The notes under the pieces are model-generated. The model was given only the letters and a program-made list of their open reading frames with translations, was not told the DNA's origin and made no database searches. From Acanthochlamys bracteata (taxonomy: Eukaryota > Streptophyta > Magnoliopsida > Pandanales > Velloziaceae), in assembly GCA_019914995.1 (NCBI GenBank), contig CM034138.1, forward strand, positions 310,001 to 374,000: a stretch of 64,000 bases of DNA, read 5' to 3'. A program made the position numbers and the translations under genes. Below are positions 51,553-64,000 of this stretch, piece by piece. The first letter of the stretch is position 1; every line of letters starts with the position of its first letter.

Positions 51553-54500
51553 TCAACAAAAACCAGTTTCGCACACAGGCCCTACAGAGAACACATCGTA
51601 TCCTGCATCGCCATCCATGGACACCAAATCATTCTGTTCCTGCATAATAAATTAGCAGATAATGGGAGATCAAGTTTGCTGAGGTAATTGTATATTGTAA
51701 TCTTAAAATTTAGTTGAACTATATGCAGTCTGTATATTTCCACTAGGTTTCATCTCTAAAACATCATCATAACGAAGCATGATTTAAATATTGACTGTCT
51801 GTACTTTTGCACTAGATTTATTCTCTACAACATCATCATAACGAAGCGGGATTTAACTACTGATATTAAAGACAAAGGATCTTACCGATTTGATTAAGCC
51901 ATTCACCAAGTCATCTAAGCTGCAATTATTGGAGCCTAAGCTACACTGCAGCTTTGTTGTATCCGCTGTAAAATCATCTTTCAGCTGATCACTGTCGAAT
52001 TTCTCAATCTGACTCTGCTGAGTGAGGTACACAAAATCATGATTTGTTTGGACAGATGGGTGAATGTCCAATCTAAAGTTATAAAGATTGTTCTTTACTA
52101 TTAGATTATCAGAAGGGGGCTCATTTCTAGATTGATTCGGCAGAGAACAGTTTATTGCACTGAAATTCAACTGATTTGGCTCCCCCCAGTTTTGCCTGGC
52201 ACCACTTATGCTTCTGAATTTCACCTGATTCACATTCTCAGCCATGTCAATAGGCGTAGCTATCATGTTTGAATTAATGGAGATAGCCGGATTCTGGCAG
52301 TCATTTCCAACAACTGAATTTGGCAGGTTCATGATGACTGCGTTACTGGAAGGCAAGTCATGATAGTTACTTTTTGCTTGAGGGAATGATATGGAACCAT
52401 TGCCTTCTAATTTATTAAGAGGAAAGTGCTCATGGCTAATTGGGGTAGATGTAGACATTGTGTTGCCCGAGCAACAGGCTGATGGAACAGCAGCTTCTAG
52501 GGGATGTTTACATCTTCCAAGGTCAACCAAAGAGGATGAATCTCCTAGAACTATATCAAAAGGGTCTTTAGAATTTGTATGCTGCTGGGTGGGCAAAAGG
52601 GTATGAGAATCCTGTGGATTTGAGCTAATGTTGTTACCTGCTTGAAGTCCATTTCCAGCTAGACCTCCATGAGCAGAGGCATTTGCCTTCGGCACTATCC
52701 TATTTTGCTCCAGTTGATCTAGTTCTGATGATAAGGGGATACCATGAAGTAAATTGCCCTCTTGGTATCCTGATGGCTGAACAGCCTGAACCTTTCCCAG
52801 ATCACTACTTGGAGTGCTTATCGCATTTGTGGAACAACCAAACTGAATCATCCCTGAGGATGGAAGACCCTGCCATCCATATCCATTCAGAGAATTAATT
52901 CTGCCAAGCATTGCATTTGAACCATAACTTGGAAATGCAGGTAGATGTCTAGAACCAGCTGAGGCATGACAAGTTCCAAAGCCATTGAATGAACCAGTTG
53001 ACATATAAGGGTCCCTAGCTCTCATTGCAGCAACCACATTAGCCTGTTGACTTGACATTTCAGTGAGCCTCCTGAGGTAAAGCCGATACTTCTGCAGCCG
53101 CAAGAGAATTCCAAAAGATGGTATTGGTAAGTAAAAGGCAGTCACGCTTTCAAACTAGTACTCCAAAAATCCATTACAATTGGAGTCATTACTAATATCC
53201 TGTGCTGATATGCCATGATTAATGCATCTTTCTTAATGATGAACGAAGATAGACTCAGGAGAAGAATGAGAATAGAGAAAGGGGCAACGGTAGAAGACAT
53301 AAATACCTGTAAATGACTTGCAACATTTTCTCTAGTAATCCCTTCAACATTCATAAGCTTAAGTATCTTGTTCGGCACAGCATCTGCAAAAGAAACACCC
53401 AGAATCACTGAATCAGTATAGAAACAAACACAAACTTAATGTGTAATCGTGCAAAAACTTATAAAACTTGTTGTAAGTACTACTTGGGACTTACTATGAC
53501 CGCCCAACTGCCTCACGGCTGCAACAAATTTCTGGTGCAGATCAATAGACCAGACAACCCTTGGCTTCTTCTGAGTCGAAGGATCCTCATTCTCTTGTGT
53601 GTTATCTCGGCTGTCATTATCATCTTCATCCTTCCTCTTCTTGTTATGCTTGATGCTGCGATCAGACCCAGCATCACTTGCTAAACCATGCCCACCTTCG
53701 GAATTAGTAATGTGCAACCTGTCACCGTCCTCATTTTCAAGGTTATTCTGACCTCTGTTGTCAAACTTCCTCCTCCTGACAACATGCTGCCATATATTCT
53801 TGAGCTCCTCAATCCTCACTGGCTTCAGCAGATAGTCGCAGGCACCATGAGTAATTCCCTTCATAACTGCCTTGGTGTCACTATTTCCAGACAGCACTAC
53901 AATGAGAGCACATCAAAATCAGTGCTTTAGGCTAAACTAAGATTCAGATTGAAAAGAAAAGCAATTCTTTTGCTCTTAAGGAATATACATAAGACGCTAA
54001 GATATTCAACTAAATGTTCAATTCACTCATTTCGGCATCCATGAATAAAATGCTAAAGAAGAAAGCAGCCCTTAATTAAAGTCAAAATAGTTGTCGGATA
54101 CCAAAAGTGAAAGTTTGAGCTTACTAATGACCGGCAGGTCCATCTCAAGACCAACGAGCTCCAGGAGCTTGAAGCCATCCATGTCTGGCATGTGTACATC
54201 GCTGATCACCAGATCAAACTTGTTCTTGTTCTCCCTCAACAGCTTCAGAGCTGTGACTGCTTGTCTTGTGGTTGTGACTGGACAAATGCTAATTGATCAA
54301 TTTTTCTCAAATATTCATAATCTAGAAGCTTATTTGTGTAAACAGAAGTAATTAGTCAACAATTCAACCTAAAAATTTCACTACAGCAATTCATTAGAAA
54401 CAAGAAAATAGGGATTACAAACTTGGAAAATTACAAATAATAAGAAATATTTTCTCAAGAAAACACCAAAAATCACATTGATCAAAGGGTCCATATGGGG

Positions 54501-54803
54501 CAGAAAGCTGAAAAACCAAGCATTAGTTTAAAAAGTTGGGATGAAAAATGTCAACTTTGACTAGAAATTTCAATACAAAATTTTTCTCCAAACCAAGAAA
54601 AGAATATAAAGTTGAACAAAAAGAAGAGCAAAAGAAGCAGAGATCTAACCTTTGTACTGGCATTTAATGAGAAGAGTCTCCAACAACTTGAGGCAAGTTG
54701 GATCATCATCAACAGCCAACACTCTCATTCCAATTGGAAACTGATCTCTTGAATTCCTTAAGTCATTCCCCATACTTCCCTTCCACACTTCCTCAACGAT
54801 CAT
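51553..54803 (-). CDS. Type-B response regulator (ARR10/ARR12-like), cytokinin signalling
   Basis: Six exons on the minus strand: 54803-54650, 54277-54125, 53896-53495, 53383-53307, 53091-51886 and 51639-51553, phases consistent, 692 residues. The receiver domain has Asp-Asp at 32-34 (VDDDPTC), phospho-acceptor Asp78 (VISDVHMPD), Ser105 and Lys127 (YLLKPV). A GARP Myb-like DNA-binding domain follows at about 212-272 ([15 protein letters not shown], then [20 protein letters not shown]), then a long Asn/Ser/Gln-rich activation region. It receives phosphate from histidine phosphotransfer proteins and activates cytokinin-response genes in the nucleus. The ATG at 54803 gives [13 protein letters not shown]11 or the [10 protein letters not shown] Met are less likely starts. 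The GARP loop QLGGHNAVPNKIL differs from the usual QLGIDKAVPKKIL. The last exon ([19 protein letters not shown]) matches the family C-terminus loosely. Confidence 0.95.
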
Positions 54804-56587
54804 CGTTCCTTTTAACTTCAATTACTCTCAAAAGTTTATGAAATGAATCAACCCAGCTCTAACCAGATCACAAAACCTCCAAAACTCCTCTCAACAAGCT
54901 TCAAAATCTCTGTTTTCAATCAACCCAGATCTCTTAATACTCAAAAACTAACTCTTACCAAGATCACGAAACCTTCAGAACTATTCTAAACAAGCTTCAA
55001 AACCTCATCTTTAAAACTCTCTAGATCTCTAATCATCAAAACTACAAGATTTCACAACGTAGCCAAAAGAAGTAAAGAAATGGTCTGAAAGCAAAATCAG
55101 TCTACGGCTTGAGAGTAAGTGAGATAAGGGTATGGAAGGAATCGATGGATTGGAGAATAAGTGGGTTTGGCGAAAGGGATGAATGAAAACAATGTAATGG
55201 TGTTTTTGATAGAGAAAGAAAGAAACGAGTCAAAATGAGGAAAGCTCTCTGTTTCCTTTCTCTACTCAGAAAGAAAAATTACAAAAATTTGTTACCATGC
55301 AAGTACTGATTGAATTGATTTCTAATTATTTGTAACCCTTTTAATTATTCAACTAAATTGATCTAAATAAAAACAATTTTATGAAAAAACTTTGATCTAT
55401 CAAATAATACAATTTTTGTCGTATTGATTAATAATTGATTTACTTGATTGGATAAATTGTTGGTACAGTGATCATTATTGTTGTTTATTTTGTTGTGATT
55501 TATTATTGATTTAAATTTGATTGGATTGTTTTTAATAAGATAAAATAACTTTTCGTTTTAAAAATTTTTATAACAAATGATTATATTATTATTATTAAAT
55601 ACTATAAAACTATTTTAAAAAATAAAATTCAAAAAGCAAAAAAATGTTTGAAATGCACAGAAACGATCCCAAAATTATATTTAATTAAACGTAAAGTTAA
55701 AAAAGTAAAAAGAAAAGCAATTCAGGCGTGCAATTATTATGTATTAATTAATTAATTAATTCTCGACCGTAGCAATAACTTTACCGTACTCTACTAATGA
55801 GCTTTCTTTATTAATAACCACGATTTGGCTGAGATGCATTCTAAACCGTGCGATCAATATCAGACGGCGAGTAACACCTCCGTGTTTATTAATTGTGTAT
55901 TATAGAATATTTGAAAGAAAGATTGTCAGACTAGCGGTACAAGTTTCTTTTTTGCAATAGTACAATAAAAAAGAAAAACACTTTTTCTTTATTGAACCAT
56001 CTTTCAACTATTAAATAAAATTCGTTCATCAAAAAATTATACATAAAAGCAAAAATTGATAAATATTATTTATTTATTTATTTATATATTTTGACAAAAT
56101 AAGAAACTATAATTTATTTATTCATGAACACGCGCGCGTGCGTGTAATAGAATTAGTCTCTGTTTGCCGTTGCTTATTAAAAAAATAATTTTTTAATTTT
56201 TTATCTTATATTTTTTAATATATATTATATATATATAAATTTTATTTAGAAGATGTAAAAAAATTCTATATAATAAAACTTCTTATTATATATTTTTATT
56301 TTTTTAAAAATAAAAAAATAAAACTAATTCTCTTAAAAAGAATAAAAATATTCTTTATTTAAAAAAATTTTATTTTATAAACGCTTCCGTAGCGCTCATG
56401 AAAAAATTTGAAACCTTTTTCCAAGCTTAAACTTTTCTTCTTCTTTTTTTTCTTTTTGCAGCACTCAGCAGCAGTGCTAGTTATCTTTTCTATCTAGCAC
56501 AAAAGCTCTTAAAAGAAAAGAGAAGACTAGAGTTATCCACTTGAAAATGTTTCAAAAGATTCCGTACTTGCTTCTACAGTACAGAAG
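54804..56587. other. Response regulator promoter and AT-rich spacer
   Basis: 54804 to about 55300 is probable 5' leader and promoter of the response regulator (minus). Beyond that the sequence is AT-rich with a (TTAA)n tract at 55743-55762 and a CGCG-rich patch near 56110-56122. A family 1 MITE copy lies at about 56154-56396. Confidence 0.45.
56154..56396. mobile_element. MITE, family 1 copy E (ends uncertain)
   Basis: The interior matches copies A and B in order (TTTTTTAATATATATTATAT, then a TTATTATATATTTTTATTTT-like tract). The ends GTCTCTGTTTGCCGTTGC and GAGCGCTACGGAAGCG (other strand) are only loosely inverted. No clean TTA duplication on the right. Confidence 0.4.
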
Positions 56588-57046
56588 TGTAAGTTAATTT
56601 TATAATTTTATGTGATATTATAATTTACATAGAATATAATACCAAAATTTAGAACTCAATAATTTTTATATAATTTAAATAAGAGAAACATACCTTAATC
56701 CATAACGCTTATCTTCAATCAATTATTTACCTTTAGAAAACTTAATTTCTCCTTCTTGATCCTTATTTGATCCTAAAACAATACTTAAGTGATGGAATAG
56801 ATAACAAAACTTTAGATATTATTTTAGATAGAGAGAGGACCAAGTATTTATTAGAAAAGTATTTATAACCCACAATCATTATAGTGAGTAGTTATCATAA
56901 TTTCTCTCAAGTAGAGAGTTATTATAATTTCTACTATATTGAGTTATTATAACTTCCCACATAATGATAGTTTTAATAACTCCTTAATCAATAAAATTTT
57001 ATCATTATACATTAAACTAAACATTACACATGAGCCACGTTCAACA
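56588..57046 (-). repeat. 3' LTR of the copia element
   Basis: Bounded by TG...CA on either strand (TGTAAGTT at the low end; TGTTGAACGTGGCTC read on the minus strand). Preceded by target duplication AGAAG at 56583-56587. Followed inside the element by a purine tract AAATGGGAGAA (minus strand, 57057-57047). 459 bp. Confidence 0.85.
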
Positions 57047-57699
57047 TTCTCCCATTTGGCTCATGTATTATAATGTTCAACTTAATGGTTCAATAAAATT
57101 TAATACGCAATAAATAAATTCTTTCGTTAATTGGTTGTAATATAATATTATTATTAAATAAAGACTAATATGAGTCATGGCGGTTCTATGTCATTAATTC
57201 AATATAGTTACTTATATGTACTACAAAATTAGTCTTAAACTTAATAAGACCTATAAATGAGAATTATCATAATGGTCCGCGAAATGTCTTTATAAAAAAT
57301 AAATTCTGTCATTGTTCCTATCAAATATTTATGTATATACCAATAAAATATATGATATATATAACAGAAACAATACATAAATGAGCTCGAGTGTCAAGTA
57401 CGTAAATATTGAAAATTTATTATGATGCCCATTCTTTCGACATGCTCAGTAAATGTCTTTGGAGGCAACCCTTTAGTTAATGAATCCGCAATCATTAGAT
57501 TGGTGCTAACATGCTCAATTGACACTATTTGTTTCTGAACTTCTTCTTTAACGGCAAGATATTTAATTCCATATGTTTAGCATCCTTAGAATACTTGTCG
57601 TTCTTAGAGAAGAAAACTACTACAGAATTATCAAAGTAAATTTTCAGCGGTTTGACAATACTATCGGCAACGCCAAGCCTAGAAATAAAGTTCTATAGC

Positions 57700-60600
57700 T
57701 AATTAGCTTGAATTGTGGCCTTAAAGCATGCCACAAATTCAGCTTCTATAGTGAAAGTAGCAATGACAGACTGGTTTGCATTTGTCCATAATATTGCTCC
57801 TCCAGTCAAAAGGATCACATACTTAAATGTGGATTTTCTACTATCAACACATCCACCAAAGTTTGAATTCGAAAATCCGACAACTTCCAAGTTGCCATAT
57901 CTTCTGTAAATGAGCATATAATCTTCCGTTCCTTATAAGTATCTTAATACTTTTTTTGCTGCTCTCCAGTGATCATGTCCTGAATTACTCTGGTATCAGC
58001 CTAGCATTCTGACGGCAAAACTGATGTCGGGTATAGTATAACTATGAGAATACATCAGGCTCCCAACAAGAGATGCATAAGAAATATCTTTCATTTTTTG
58101 CGTTCCATTCTTTGGACATTAGATAAGTTTAAATTTGTCACCTTTTTGGATTGGAACAATACTTGCTGAGCAATTTTTTATTCAAAATCTCTATAAAACT
58201 TAATTGAAATATGCTTTCTAAAACAACTCTAACAATCATTGTGATCGATCTTGATAAATTTTAATATCAATCACAAAAGTTGCCTCTTCGATATCTTTCA
58301 TTTCAAAGTTCTTATAAAGAAATTTCTTAGACTCATGTAATAAACCAAAATCGTTTGTAGCAAACAAGATATCATCAATATACAGGATTAAAAATATAAA
58401 TTTGCTCCAACTAATCTTTGCATATATACACCGATCAACAGTATTTTCTTTAAATCCAAAATAGATGATAGTATCATTAAACTTAAGATACCATTATCGG
58501 TAAGCTTAATTAAGTTCGTATATTGATTTCTTAAGTTTACATACCAATTTTTTTTTCTTTCAACCAAAAAGTCTTCAGGTTGACACATATATACTTCCTC
58601 ATCTAAATTCTCATTTAGAAAGGCGGTTTTCACATCTATTTGTTGTATTTCTAAATCATAATCAGATCCAAAGACATGATAATTCTAAATGAGTCTTTTT
58701 TTTTGAAACTGGAGAAAATATTTTATTATAATCAATACCATTCTTTTGAATAAAACCTTTAGCAATAAGTGTAATTTTATATCGTTCGATATTGCCATTT
58801 GAGTAACGTTTGGTCTTAAAGACCCACTTGTACCCAATAACACTTATATCCTTCTGGCAATTCAACAAGTTCCCAAACTTTATTATATTGCATAGATTTC
58901 AGCTCATCTTTCATGGTATCTGTCCATTCATAACTATTAGCACCATAAATGACTTGCAAAAATAAAACTGGATTGTCAATAATACCTAAGTTAAAAACGA
59001 CTCTTATAACTAAACTACATAATCGTTTGAAATAGCAAATTTTTTTTGTCTTTTAGATCTTCTTAATGCTATTTGTTGTGGCTCATTTACAATAGATTCA
59101 CCAAGATTTGTGGCATTCAGAGGAGTTTCATTTATTTGTTGTTCTTATATATTGTTAAACTGTTCTACAGTTGTAGAAATAACAACTTTATAAAAGGTTG
59201 AGGCAGAGAAATTTGTTCTCTAATTTCTTTAATTTTCATTTTGAGTGGTTCTACACTCCCACTGACTTTGCCATATTCAATAAATCTATCATTTCTAGTT
59301 TCAGCAATTTTTATACTATGTTAGGATAATAAAATCTATACCCTTTTGATTTTTCTGGATAACCAAAGAAAAATCCACTGATTGTTCTGGCATCCAGCAT
59401 CCTTTCATGTAGATTATAAATTATTATCTCTACCGCGCAACCCCAAATATACAGGTGTCTAAGTTTCTTTTCTGTCCACAGTTCAAAAAGAGTTTATAGA
59501 ACTGCCTTAATAGGAACCCTATTTAATAAATAATGGCAGTTTTTAAAGCATGCATCCACAATAATTTGGATAAAAATAAGTTACTTAACATACTTCTAAA
59601 CATATCTATTAGAGTATGATTACGCCTTTCTGCTACACTATTTTGTTGTGGTGTACCTGTCATTGTGTTTTGAGCACATATGCCATACTTTTCAAAAAAT
59701 TTAGGAAATGGGCCTGGACATTGTCACGTTTCATCATACTTTTCATAATATTCACCACCTATGTCATATCTGATAATTTTTACTTTTCTATCTAATTGTT
59801 TTCAACTTCAGTAATAAATACATCTAAAGCATTTATTGCATGAGATTTTTCATGTAACAGATAGATATAACTATAACGTGAAAAATCATCATTATAAGTG
59901 ATAAAATACTTTTCTCTACCAAAAGATGAAATATCAAAAGATCCACAAATATCAGTATGCATAATTTCAAAAAGTTGTGTGCTTCTTGTGGCTCTTTTCT
60001 TTGTGTGATTGGTTTGTTTTTCTTTAATACCATCCACACATATACCAAGATTAGTAAAATCTAAATTTGAAGTATTACATTCTTTACCAATCTTTCTAAT
60101 CTTGATTTGGATATGTAACCCAAACGTTTATGCCACAGGTAAGCTGAATATTCATTCACTAAACCTTATTTAGTGTCAACATCATGATGCAAGGTTAAAG
60201 GTGTTCCAATAAATGAATTATCAAGTTTTAACTTTTATAACCCATCACATAAGACAATAGAACCAATAATATTGTTTTGTTTAAACAAACTAAAATATCC
60301 ATTTTCAAATTTAAAAATTATCCATGAATGTCAAATTTTGACAAATAAATTAAATTACGGAAAATAGAAAGTATGTAAAGTATTTCAAACAAATCCAGTT
60401 GATATCTACTGTCTAAAACTAAATAATAAATTCCTATGACTTCAATAGAAACTTTGACTAGATTCTTTATAAAAATAAAATTTTCATTTGGGTTTATGAT
60501 TGGGTCGTAATAAATCAGATCGTATTTGAAAAACGTGGTGGTATAGCCAAAATCAATCCACCAAGTATTATAAGAAACTTCAACTAATTTGGTTGAAATA

Positions 60601-61510
60601 TACAAAAGCATAATGTTTACCTTTCTTTTCGAACCAAGTCTTACGTTTCGGAAAATCTTTCCGATGTGTCTAGATTTTTTATAGAGGCGGTCATTTGTCA
60701 TCTTTTTATGTTCCTTGTTATAGAATGAAGCGAGAACACCTATTTGTCTTAAATAGTCTTTGCGCTTTTCTTTCCATTCTTTCTTCCGCTTTCTTTCCAA
60801 TTTTTTGATGTTTAATAAAATGAACGGAATGAGTTCCCAAGTTCTTAAGCATTTATCCTCTTATACAAGCATATTGTGCACTACACTCATATTTTATTTG
60901 CCCTTCATGATATTATAGTTCATTTAGAATGAACAATAAAGGCAAAGAATTAATAATCTGCATAAGAAAAATTCTCATCCACATTCATTTCCAAAGAACT
61001 TTAATCTTGTTGCAATGTTTTTGACATTTCAATAACATGCTAACGCATAGCACGAAAGACATCAAATTTCATGATGGTCAATGTACCCATAAGTGATTCC
61101 AACGACTTATCAATTTGTTTGGGAACGTTTTTCCATAAATTTCATAAATTTCTTAGCACTTTCAGTGTTGTTAGAAAGAATTGACTTAATGTTCTTTGTG
61201 ATCATTCGAATAAACATTAGGTTTAGTCTATTTGATCTTCCCAAATATTATGGAAAGATATTTCTTCATTCATCGCTGTCATCATCGTAAGAGTAGCGGA
61301 TTTCTTAGTTAGAATGGTAAAATCAAGATCCAATACACCTAAGTGAAACTGAATTTGCTCACACCCGGTTAGAAAAATTAAGTCCGTTGAATAGTGATAC
61401 TGAGACGTAGCATGCAAATGCAAAAAAAAAAATAATCTTTGTAAAATTAATAAATGCTCATAAATTAATCCTTTAAATTTCAAACTTCTAAATACATAAG
61501 ACAAATTCAA
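57700..61510 (-). pseudogene. Copia gag-pol remnants (GAG, PR, INT, RT, RNase H)
   Basis: Read from high to low coordinates: GAG-like text (CEQIQFHLGVLDLDF) about 61230-61400; protease region about 60400-60800, where the expected Asp-Ser-Gly active site reads WWIDFGYTT; integrase about 59790-60050 (HTDICGSFDISSFGREKYFI); reverse transcriptase about 58390-58870 (YKWVFKTKRYSNGNIERYK and MKTAFLNENLDEEVYM); RNase H about 57700-57920 (GCVDSRKSTFKYVILLTGGA). The domain order defines Ty1/copia. Frames are broken many times, so no functional polyprotein can be made. Boundaries are approximate. Confidence 0.8.
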
Positions 61511-62289
61511 ACTATTTATTTAAGTAATAAAAATATATCAAGTTCTTCTTTGGGTGAACCAACGACATATAACATATAAAAAAATAATGATGCTAAATAA
61601 AAATTTTAACTTAATTTAATAATTATATATATTCAAATTAGACATATTTGCTATTTTTGGATATACAAAACAAATCTAATAAAATATATAAATCACCATA
61701 TCATATTTATGAAATATAAGAATTACCAATCAACCTTTGGGTGATTTTAAATGTCTTATAATTATAAATCCATTGTAAAATATTTCAATTATCAATTATC
61801 ACATACTTTATGAATAATTGAATATATATAATTTGAAATTCACAACATGTTTATGATTAGGCCACTTTGGTGACTAACAAACCATCATAATGTAAATTCA
61901 AATTAACATACAAATTATACAATTTAAAATTTGTAAAACTTACGATTTGACCACTTTGGTGACTAATAAACCATCATAATACAAATTCAAATTATATAAA
62001 TTTAATAATTGCAAGAAAATAATTCATACATATATGATATAAATTCTTCTATGTAACATATCACATAAATCACCATATAATAGCATACAATTTATGATGC
62101 TAATAATTTAATTGGCGAACTTTATACATACTTGATAAAAGCATACAAAAATTTTAATTTATAATTACCAACGGCAGCGAAAAATATAAACTCCCAAAAT
62201 AAATAATTTGAGAATTTTCATAATCAAGAGAGAAAAGAAATCTTTAATAAAAAATCATTGATTTCTAAAACCTTGGCTCGGAGACCACA

Positions 62290-62750
62290 TGTAAGTTAAT
62301 TCGTAACTCTATATGATATCATAATTCACATAAAATATAATACGAAGATCTAGAAACTCAATAATTTTTCCATAACTTAAATAAGAGAAACATACATTGG
62401 TTCATAACGCTTATCTTCAATCAATTGTTTGCCTTTAGAAAACTTGATTTCTTCCTCTTGATCTTTACTTGATCCTAAAGCAATACTTAAGTGATGAAAT
62501 AGATAACAAAGCTTTAGATATTATTTTAGATAGAGAGAGGACCAAGCATTCATTAGGAATGTATTTATAACACATAACTATCATACTGGGTAGTTGTTAT
62601 AACTTCTTTCAAGTGGGGAGTTATTGTAACTTCCCATTATATGAAGTTATTATACCTTCTCACATAATGGATAGTTTTAATAACTCCTTAATCAATAAAA
62701 TTTTATCATTATACATTAAACTAAACATTATACATGAGCCACATCCAACA
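62290..62750 (-). repeat. 5' LTR of the copia element
   Basis: 461 bp, TGTAAGTT at the low end and CATCCAACA at the high end, i.e. TG...CA. It matches the LTR at 56588-57046 along its length with many substitutions. Followed by target duplication AGAAG at 62751-62755. Confidence 0.85.
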
Positions 62751-62755
62751 AGAAG

Positions 62756-63456
62756 CGCTTAATTAATTTCTAATCTCACAACTTAACAATAACTTCATCA
62801 ATGCCTCTAAGAAAATTTTAATAAAAAAAAAAGAAAAAACAACTAATTCAGCAATTCTTGATTCATGAAAACAAAAGCAGCTTAGTTTCAATTGTTTTTC
62901 CACTTGCCTTTGTTACAGCTTTCTGATTCGTCCATAAAATCACTAAGAACAACGGACATATAGCAAAGCGAGTCCCAGAACAAACCAGGTTAACGGTATT
63001 TGCTTCACTCTACCGCATGAGCTGTTTGTGCTTCAGAAGAGTAGTTGTGCCTAAGATCCCAGTAGAACACAGAAGATTAGAGCAATATAACAGGGCAATG
63101 AGAACATAAGCATTTAGCATATTGACCACGTAAGCAACAGTGAGCAAGGCAAAAAACATGAAACGCATTGGACTGAGGCAAAAGAGGCATCACTGTCTAC
63201 TTCATCTTTATTAGTACAGGCTCAAATTTTCCAAAACTCAATAACAGAAGAGGAGAATTCCTCTAGTCCTATTATATTGCATCGAATACACAGGACACGA
63301 AACTGCCAATAACCAAAATTATTATGTTACTGATACTGATGTATAAATACGAGCAATGCGGCAAGACATGCATATAACTTTCCATGAATTTAAAAAAGTC
63401 AAAGGTATAAAACTACATCGGGCATAAATTTGTCAAAATCCATTTAATTAGGCTTT
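62756..63456. other. Intergenic and pyruvate carrier 3' flank
   Basis: The upper part should contain 3' untranslated sequence of the minus-strand pyruvate carrier gene. No other coding or RNA feature is supported. Confidence 0.4.
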
Positions 63457-64000
63457 TTATGAAGCAAATATGGAATACCGGATTTTACGTGTAAGTTGAT
63501 AAATGCCTGTTCCAGCCATCGCAAGACTCACACTGAAGAGGTTCCAGTTCTTCTGCAATACCACATAAGCATTCAAGTAAACATATGCTCACGTAACCAC
63601 TCACCTAAGTCATGCATAAAACTTTGCACATTACCCTAGCCTGTAAAACACAAACATCACTATCACGGTCAAAACTATTGAGATTTTTGAGAGAGTACAA
63701 GACAGTTTCCATGTCATCAATTTCAAATTAGTCTAGGATGAATGTTTTTGTTTTAGTTGATATGCTCAGTATTCGCATAAGGAAACGATATCTAGTGACT
63801 TACGGGTGTGATAACTGTGCTGTAACGAGACCAAATGATTCCGGTAGCTGTAAGAACTGTTTATCAAAAGCCAATGAGATGACATGTTAACAAACGAAAA
63901 GAAAAGAAACCTCGACTCTGAATAAACACAGATAACATTAAAAATTCTAAAAGATTTTGGCACATTAGTCACGGCATGCCTATTTGCTGTGGGTAAGATA
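63457..64000 (-). CDS. Mitochondrial pyruvate carrier, MPC2 type (3' part, runs off the window)
   Basis: Last exons of a minus-strand gene. The final exon 63552-63457 encodes KNWNLFSVSLAMAGTGIYQL then TRKIRYSIFAS and TAA. The preceding exon 63847-63804 encodes TGIIWSRYSTVITP. Both match the C-terminal half of plant MPC2-type proteins (NRGA1/MPC3/MPC4), which pair with MPC1 to import pyruvate into mitochondria. At the window edge, 63998-63981 reads SYPQQI, the expected upstream residues, but the exon end is unclear: no GT donor in phase is seen, while a GC donor at 63979-63978 would join in frame and omit about three usual residues. The start lies outside the window. Confidence 0.85.

Larger units (their letters stand above)
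56588..62750 (-). mobile_element. Complete but decayed Ty1/copia LTR retrotransposon
   Basis: 6163-bp element with LTRs of 459 and 461 bp and a perfect 5-bp duplication AGAAG (56583-56587 and 62751-62755). A primer-binding site at 62287-62274 (TGGTCTCCGAGCCA on the minus strand) is close to the tRNA-Met type TGGTATCAGAGCCA. A polypurine tract lies next to the 3' LTR. Coding domains follow copia order on the minus strand, but stops and shifts interrupt them. The LTRs clearly differ from each other, so insertion is old. Confidence 0.88.

Noticed and set aside
56108-56124. CGCGCG tract as a special DNA structure
   Set aside because: Short simple repeat; no supporting context.

Overview
This is a nuclear segment of a flowering plant, almost certainly a eudicot. 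Genes have AT-rich introns with GT-AG borders, and the proteins belong to plant-specific families (AHL, pTAC16, L-type lectin kinase, type-B response regulator, DUF668). Spacers hold MITEs, a MULE and a copia element. No bacterial, organellar, tRNA, rRNA or CRISPR features were seen. Gene models were built by hand from splice sites and remembered protein families; no search was run.

Layout, left to right: a possible decayed coding relic (170-543); an intronless AHL15-like AT-hook gene (+, about 3455-4414) whose conserved N-terminus starts at CTG rather than ATG; pTAC16 (-, 6680-9637, five exons); a diverged LTR-like repeat array and a MITE (10.1-11.7 kb); an intronless DUF668 gene (+, 13857-15347); the large subunit of TFIIA (+, 17149-21148, 11 exons), convergent with a small unknown gene (-, 21953-22453); and an L-type lectin receptor kinase (+, 25280-27398) with a one-base frameshift, bracketed by inverted copies of one MITE.

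Next come a PDS5C-like cohesin regulator (-, 29704-37289, 12 exons) whose third intron carries a 2.16-kb Mutator-like element with a perfect 9-bp target duplication and a nested hAT-type MITE; non-phosphorylating GAPDH/ALDH11 (-, 38208-41297, nine exons) with a one-base frameshift and a GC-AG intron; SDF2 (+, 42525-45246) with a UPR-type promoter element; ribosomal protein uL14/RPL23 (+, 46154-48017); a gene-poor stretch; a type-B response regulator (-, 51553-54803, six exons); a complete but decayed copia retrotransposon (-, 56588-62750, target duplication AGAAG); and the last exons of a mitochondrial pyruvate carrier (-, 63457 to the window edge).

The genes do not form a pathway; they are mostly unrelated housekeeping and regulatory loci. 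The most notable observations are the probable non-AUG start of the AHL gene, the MULE/hAT nest in the PDS5 intron, two single-base frameshifts in otherwise intact genes, and the MITE families.
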